64,000 nt of DNA, taken from the NCBI GenBank assembly GCA_963753905.1, contig CAVWDZ010000001.1:1116001-1180000 (forward strand), read 5' to 3'. A model generated the notes under the pieces. It was not told the DNA's origin and did not search any database. It saw only the letters and a list, made by a program, of their open reading frames with translations. Each line of letters begins with the position of its first letter. Within the stretch, counting starts at the first letter, position 1. Source of the DNA: Bog-756 sp963753905 (GTDB lineage Bacteria > Actinomycetota > Acidimicrobiia > Acidimicrobiales > RAAP-2). The translations under genes were made by a program, and so were the position numbers. Below, piece after piece: positions 60,756 through 64,000 of this stretch.

Positions 60756-61505
60756 ATGGACGCTTCGCAATCTGCGCTCGATTCGCTCCGGACCGTCGAG
60801 TTCCGGGAGACGCTCAAGGGGTACCACCGGGACGACGTCGACGAGTACCTGGAGAAGGCCGCGGTGGAGGCCGAGGGCCTCCAGGAGCAGCTCCGCCAGG
60901 GTGGCGAGCGCATCCGACAGGCTGCAGAACGGATCGCCGAGCTCGAGGCCGAGCTCGCGTCCAAGCCGGCAGTCGCCCCGCCCGCGGAGCCTTCGGTGGC
61001 CGACGACACGCTGCAGCGCACCCTGCTCCTCGCCCAGAAGTTCGTGGACGAGACGAAGGCAGACGCCGAGGCCCAGGCCACCCGCCTCCTGGCCGAGGCC
61101 GATGCCAAGGCCCGCCTGCTCACCGAGCAGGCCCAGAGCCAGGCGTCACAGATCCAGGCCGAATCGGAGCAACGGCTGCGCGAGGAGATCACCCGGTTGG
61201 AGGGAGCCCGTGGACAGCTCTCCAATCAGGTCGAGTCGATGTCCCGCCACCTGGAGAGCGAGCGCCAGCGTCTCCGTACGGCGTTGGCCGATCTCCTCGA
61301 GTGGGTGGACGAGAACGTGCATCCGTCGTCCGGTCCGACGGAGGGCCAGCCCGCCGCCGCCCCCGGCGGGTCGGGAGGATCCACGGTCGCCGGTCTGTCC
61401 GAGACGGCCCGTCCCCCGAGCAGTCCCCCTGGCGAGGTGACCCAGCTGCGGCCGTCCGTCACCACCCACCGGCCGACCACCTCCAACGCGTCGCTTCCCC
61501 TGTAG
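60756..61505 (+). CDS. divIVA: DivIVA-family polar growth protein
   Basis: Encodes 249 residues. The N-terminal membrane-binding motif is FRETLKGYHRDDVDEYLEK, and a long coiled coil (about 45-195, rich in QE and QAE heptads) follows, ending in a Pro/Ser/Thr tail. DivIVA (Wag31) marks negatively curved membrane and directs tip growth in actinobacteria. An additional gap within the coil (SKPAVAPPAEP) may be a hinge. Last gene of the ylm block. Confidence 0.93.
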   Translation: MDASQSALDSLRTVEFRETLKGYHRDDVDEYLEKAAVEAEGLQEQLRQGGERIRQAAERIAELEAELASKPAVAPPAEPSVADDTLQRTLLLAQKFVDETKADAEAQATRLLAEADAKARLLTEQAQSQASQIQAESEQRLREEITRLEGARGQLSNQVESMSRHLESERQRLRTALADLLEWVDENVHPSSGPTEGQPAAAPGGSGGSTVAGLSETARPPSSPPGEVTQLRPSVTTHRPTTSNASLPL

Positions 61506-61517
61506 GGCGCTCCCTGA

Positions 61518-61534
61518 CCGGCGCCGGGCGCCGG
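61518..61534 (+). terminator. Hairpin after divIVA
   Basis: CCGGCGCC (61518-61525) and GGCGCCGG (61527-61534) form a palindromic stem 12 bases after the stop codon, without a U-tract. Confidence 0.45.
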
Positions 61535-61592
61535 CGATCGGACAGCGTGCCCCGGCCGGTATGGTCCCCGGGGCACACCACGCGGTGCCGGA

Positions 61593-61621
61593 TTGCCGCA
61601 GGCACCCGGGCACGGTAGGGT
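61593..61621 (+). promoter_or_regulatory. Promoter of the dksA-like/lspA/rluD unit
   Basis: TTGCCG (61593-61598), a 17-bp spacer and TAGGGT (61616-61621). The leader to GTG 61709 would be about 80 nt and ends with GAGGAGG. Confidence 0.5.
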
Positions 61622-61708
61622 CACCCGCTCATCACTGTCCGGGACGATCCCGCGCCACGGTCATCCGGCGGCGGCGGTGCGACGGGCTGGACCGTTGAGG
61701 AGGTCGAT

Positions 61709-62494
61709 GTGACGCCAGTGAAGAAGCCGGCGGCGAACGCCAAGAAGAGGACGTCGGCCAAACCGGCGGCGAACGCCACGAAGCCGGTCTCGGCCAAGAA
61801 GCCGGCGGCGAACGCCAAGAAGCCGGTCTCGGCCAAGGGCAAGCCCGCGGGCACCGCACCGAGGACCTCGGCGTCTCCGAAGCAGGCGGCCCGTGTGAAG
61901 AAGGCCCCGCCGAAGAAGGCCGCATCGAAGGCCGCGCCGAAGAAGGCGGCCCCGAAGAAGGCGGCCCCGAAGAAGGCCGCGCCGAAGAAACCTGCGCCGA
62001 AGAAACCTGCACCGAAGGCCGCGCCGAAGACGAAGCCGGCGGCACCGGTCAAGAGCGCTGCCGTCGCCAAGAAAGCGGCTCCGCCAGCGCCCCCCCGGCG
62101 ACCGACGGTCGGTCCGTACGCCAAGGAACCGAAGTTCCTCGAAGAGCAGCGGAACCTCCTGCTCGAGGAGCGCGGCATCCACTCAGGCCAGGCCACAGAC
62201 CTCCGCGCCGAAGCCGACTCCCTCGCGCTCGAGCGCGAACCGGGCGACGTGCAGTTCGACGAGGAGTCCGGGGAGGGCGGCACGGTCACCGTCGACCGCG
62301 AGCGGAACCTGGCGCTCTCGGCCCAGGCCGTGTTGGCCGTCGAGGAGATCGACGACGCGCTCAAGAAGATCGATCGGAAGACCTACGGAGGGTGTGAGCG
62401 CTGCTACCAGCCGATCCCGAAGGCCCGGCTCCGCGCGCTTCCCTTCGCCCGGCTGTGCGTGGCGTGCAAGAGCGGTGGCCTGTCGCGTCGCTGA
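61709..62494 (+). CDS. TraR/DksA-type zinc-finger protein with a histone-H1-like N-terminal tail
   Basis: Encodes 261 residues. The first 130 are Lys/Ala/Pro-rich with repeats of KKPAANA, then AAPKK, like histone H1 tails; the C-terminal 120 are a DksA-like part with the coiled-coil EFLEEQRN-type helix, the VTVDRERNLALSAQAVLAVEEID helix and the zinc finger CERCYQPIPKARLRALPFARLCVACKSG. It probably binds RNA polymerase or DNA. A protein of the same layout lies near lspA in Streptomyces. The start follows GAGGAGG. Confidence 0.85.
   Translation: MTPVKKPAANAKKRTSAKPAANATKPVSAKKPAANAKKPVSAKGKPAGTAPRTSASPKQAARVKKAPPKKAASKAAPKKAAPKKAAPKKAAPKKPAPKKPAPKAAPKTKPAAPVKSAAVAKKAAPPAPPRRPTVGPYAKEPKFLEEQRNLLLEERGIHSGQATDLRAEADSLALEREPGDVQFDEESGEGGTVTVDRERNLALSAQAVLAVEEIDDALKKIDRKTYGGCERCYQPIPKARLRALPFARLCVACKSGGLSRR
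61888..62040 (+). repeat. Tandem AAPKK-coding repeats
   Basis: Repeats of 15 bp of the type GCCCCGAAGAAGGCG (four or more copies, 61930-62000) plus variants with CCTGCGCCGAAGAAA encode the lysine-rich tail. Such low-complexity DNA is prone to length change. Confidence 0.75.
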
Positions 62495-62511
62495 CCGGTG
62501 AGCCCGCCACG

Positions 62512-63000
62512 GTGACCGCTGCGGGCGCGCGCCGGGCGTCGTCCAGCGGTCCGCTCCGCATCGCGATCGCCGTCGTGATCGCGACCGCGGTGGTCCTCGC
62601 GGACCAGCTGAGCAAGTGGTGGGCGGTGCGACGGTTGGCCCACGGCCCGGTCCACGTCCTGGGTCGTCTCGATTTCGAGCTCTCCTTCAACACCGGATCG
62701 GCGTTCAGCATCTTCCGGGGTCACACCGCGGTCATCGTGGCCCTGGCCCTGGCCCTGGTGGCCGTGCTCCTGGTCATGGTGTGGCGGGCACCCACCGCCG
62801 GTCGGGCGGCGGTGCTCGGGCTCATCCTCGGCGGCGCGCTCGGGAACCTGGCCGACCGGTTCTTCCGGTCCGACCACGGCGCCGTGGTCGATTTCATCGC
62901 ACTCCACTTCTGGCCCACCTTCAATGTGGCCGACTCGTGCATCGTCGTGGGCTGCATCCTGCTGGTCGTGTCGCTGCTCCGGGGATCGGCCCGGTCGTGA
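62512..63000 (+). CDS. lspA: Lipoprotein signal peptidase (signal peptidase II)
   Basis: From GTG 62512 it encodes 162 residues with four membrane helices. LADQLSKWWAV and FNTGSAFSIF are the family blocks; the catalytic aspartates lie in GNLADRFFR and FNVADSCIVVG. It cuts the signal peptide of diacylated lipoproteins, including presumably the lipoprotein hydrolase encoded at 33445. The stop overlaps rluD as GTGA. Confidence 0.95.
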   Translation: MTAAGARRASSSGPLRIAIAVVIATAVVLADQLSKWWAVRRLAHGPVHVLGRLDFELSFNTGSAFSIFRGHTAVIVALALALVAVLLVMVWRAPTAGRAAVLGLILGGALGNLADRFFRSDHGAVVDFIALHFWPTFNVADSCIVVGCILLVVSLLRGSARS

Positions 63001-63941
63001 CGACGCTCTCGGTGGTGGTGCCGGCCTCGCTGGACGGGGTCCGACTGGACCGGGCGGTGGCCCTGCTCGCCGATGTCTCCCGCTCCTCGGTCGACGCGCT
63101 GGTGGCCGCCGGGAGGGTGGCGGTCGACGGCCGGGTGGTGCGGCGCCGGAACACGCTCCTGCGGACCGGGCAGGGGCTGGAGGTGGACCGCCCGGACGAG
63201 GTCGCGCCGCCCGGACCGGAAGGGGACGGCACCGTCGTGGTCCCGGTGGTCCACGTCGACGACGAGGTCATCGTGGTCGACAAGCCCGCCGGCCTCGTGG
63301 TCCATCCGGGAGCGGGGCACCGCTCGGGGACGCTCGTCCACGGGCTCCTGGCCCGGTTCCCCGAGCTCGCCTCCCTCACGGCGGCGGTGGGATCGGCGCC
63401 GGACCGCCCGGGGATCGTCCACCGGCTCGACCGAGGCACCTCGGGCCTGATGGTGGTGGCCAGGACCCCTGGCGCCTACCGGTCGTTGGTGGCCCAGTTG
63501 GCCGGCAGGCAGGTCACCCGCACCTACCGCGCCCTGACGCTCGGTGAGATCGAGGAGGAGCGCGGGGTGGTCGACGCGCCGATCGGGCGGTCGGTCAGCT
63601 CACCGACACGGATGGCCGTCTCGCGCAAGGGGAAGCCGGCCCGGACCCGGTACCGGGTCGAACGGCGGTTTACCGAGCCGGTCCCGACCACGCTGCTGCA
63701 GGCCTCGCTCGAGAGCGGCCGCACCCACCAGATCCGGGTGCACCTCTCGGCCATCGGCCATCCGGTGGTCGGGGACGACACCTACGGCCGCGGACGGGCC
63801 CTGCCGGGTGCCACGGTCACCAGGCCGTTCCTCCATGCCTACGAGCTCGCCTTCGAGCACCCCGGGAGCGGCGAACGGGTCTCCTGGTCCTCGGAGCTGC
63901 CGGACGACCTCACCGGACAGCTCGAGGCGTTGAGCGGCTGA
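62997..63941 (+). CDS. rluD: 23S rRNA pseudouridine synthase, RluD family
   Basis: Encodes 314 residues. An S4-like N-terminal domain (LDRAVALLADVSRSSVDALVAAGRVAVDGRVV) precedes the catalytic domain with VDKPAGLVVHPG, the catalytic aspartate in HRLDRGTSGLMVVA and RTHQIRVHL. It makes pseudouridines in the 23S rRNA helix 69 region by family analogy. It is the end of the lspA unit, with a new frame from the window edge on the other strand after it. Confidence 0.93.
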   Translation: MTTLSVVVPASLDGVRLDRAVALLADVSRSSVDALVAAGRVAVDGRVVRRRNTLLRTGQGLEVDRPDEVAPPGPEGDGTVVVPVVHVDDEVIVVDKPAGLVVHPGAGHRSGTLVHGLLARFPELASLTAAVGSAPDRPGIVHRLDRGTSGLMVVARTPGAYRSLVAQLAGRQVTRTYRALTLGEIEEERGVVDAPIGRSVSSPTRMAVSRKGKPARTRYRVERRFTEPVPTTLLQASLESGRTHQIRVHLSAIGHPVVGDDTYGRGRALPGATVTRPFLHAYELAFEHPGSGERVSWSSELPDDLTGQLEALSG

Positions 63942-63970
63942 CCGGTCGAGGGCGCGTCCGGACCGACGGG

Positions 63971-64000
63971 TCAGGCAGCCTCGTGCGCAGCCTCGAGGAC
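63971..64000 (-). CDS. Possible 3' end of a minus-strand gene entering the window
   Basis: On the minus strand the last nine codons read VLEAAHEAA and end with TGA at 63971-63973. Third codon positions are mostly G or C, as in real genes here. The fragment is too short to identify and may be chance. Confidence 0.25.
   Translation of the reverse strand, partial: VLEAAHEAA

Noticed and set aside
1..64000. tRNA, rRNA, CRISPR arrays, insertion sequences or prophage genes
   Set aside because: No T-arm-like sequence outside coding genes, no regularly spaced repeats, and no transposase, integrase or phage structural motif was seen.

Overview
The window is GC-rich, densely packed DNA from an actinobacterium. 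I infer class Acidimicrobiia or a close relative from four things: a divisome and cell-wall cluster without ftsA, ordered ftsQ-ftsZ-pgeF-yggS-sepF-yggT-divIVA; a meso-diaminopimelate cell wall (MurE with a DNPR motif plus six dap genes); TANNNT promoter elements placed directly in front of start codons; and a secreted protein with GYWLVASDGG-type repeats. No rRNA, tRNA, CRISPR array, insertion sequence or phage gene was seen, and coding is close to continuous.

Layout. Positions 1-9130 hold cell-surface genes: two GT4 glycosyltransferases (the first cut by the window edge), a GT-C-like membrane protein, a remnant of a beta-propeller gene, a SpoIID/LytB-domain secreted protein, and a flippase fused to a degenerate kinase domain. 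Positions 9185-11492 hold a HAD phosphatase, an enoyl-CoA hydratase and a 1-Cys peroxiredoxin. Positions 11705-26243 follow the conserved actinobacterial order rpsO-pnp-M16 peptidase-dapB-...-dapA-rnj-ftsK, interrupted by two paralogous TetR regulators and a di-iron ferritin-like protein, and followed by an S11 D,D-carboxypeptidase. Positions 26331-37034 hold thrB, queF, miaB, miaA, dapF, hflX, dapC, a secreted lipoprotein hydrolase, dapD and dapE. Positions 37058-41197 are an SOS and nucleotide block: lexA facing a LysM membrane protein across four LexA boxes, then nrdR, a PIG-L deacetylase and DNA polymerase IV. Positions 41335-44402 hold DUF3040, a ROK kinase, a small conserved protein, an HNH endonuclease and a lipoate-ligase-like protein.

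Positions 44557-63941 are the division and cell-wall (dcw) cluster: mraZ, rsmH, ftsL, ftsI, murE, mraY, ftsW, murG, murC, murB, ftsQ, ftsZ, pgeF, yggS, sepF, yggT, divIVA, then a DksA-like protein with a histone-H1-like tail, lspA and rluD. Start/stop overlaps of the GTGA or ATGA type link most of these genes. murF and murD are missing from their usual places.

How it fits together. DapA, DapB, DapD, DapC, DapE and DapF make meso-diaminopimelate by the succinylase route. MurE adds it to the peptidoglycan precursor, MraY, MurG and FtsW carry the precursor forward, and FtsI and the S11 peptidase act on the wall. FtsZ, SepF, FtsQ, FtsL and DivIVA organise division and polar growth. The LexA-controlled LysM protein would stop division during DNA damage. 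The points most worth a second look are the four-box lexA/LysM switch, the missing murF and murD, the 428-nt open insert between mraZ and rsmH, the Ser replacement of a catalytic Cys in DapF, the MraZ-box array, and the recurrent leaderless-type promoters.
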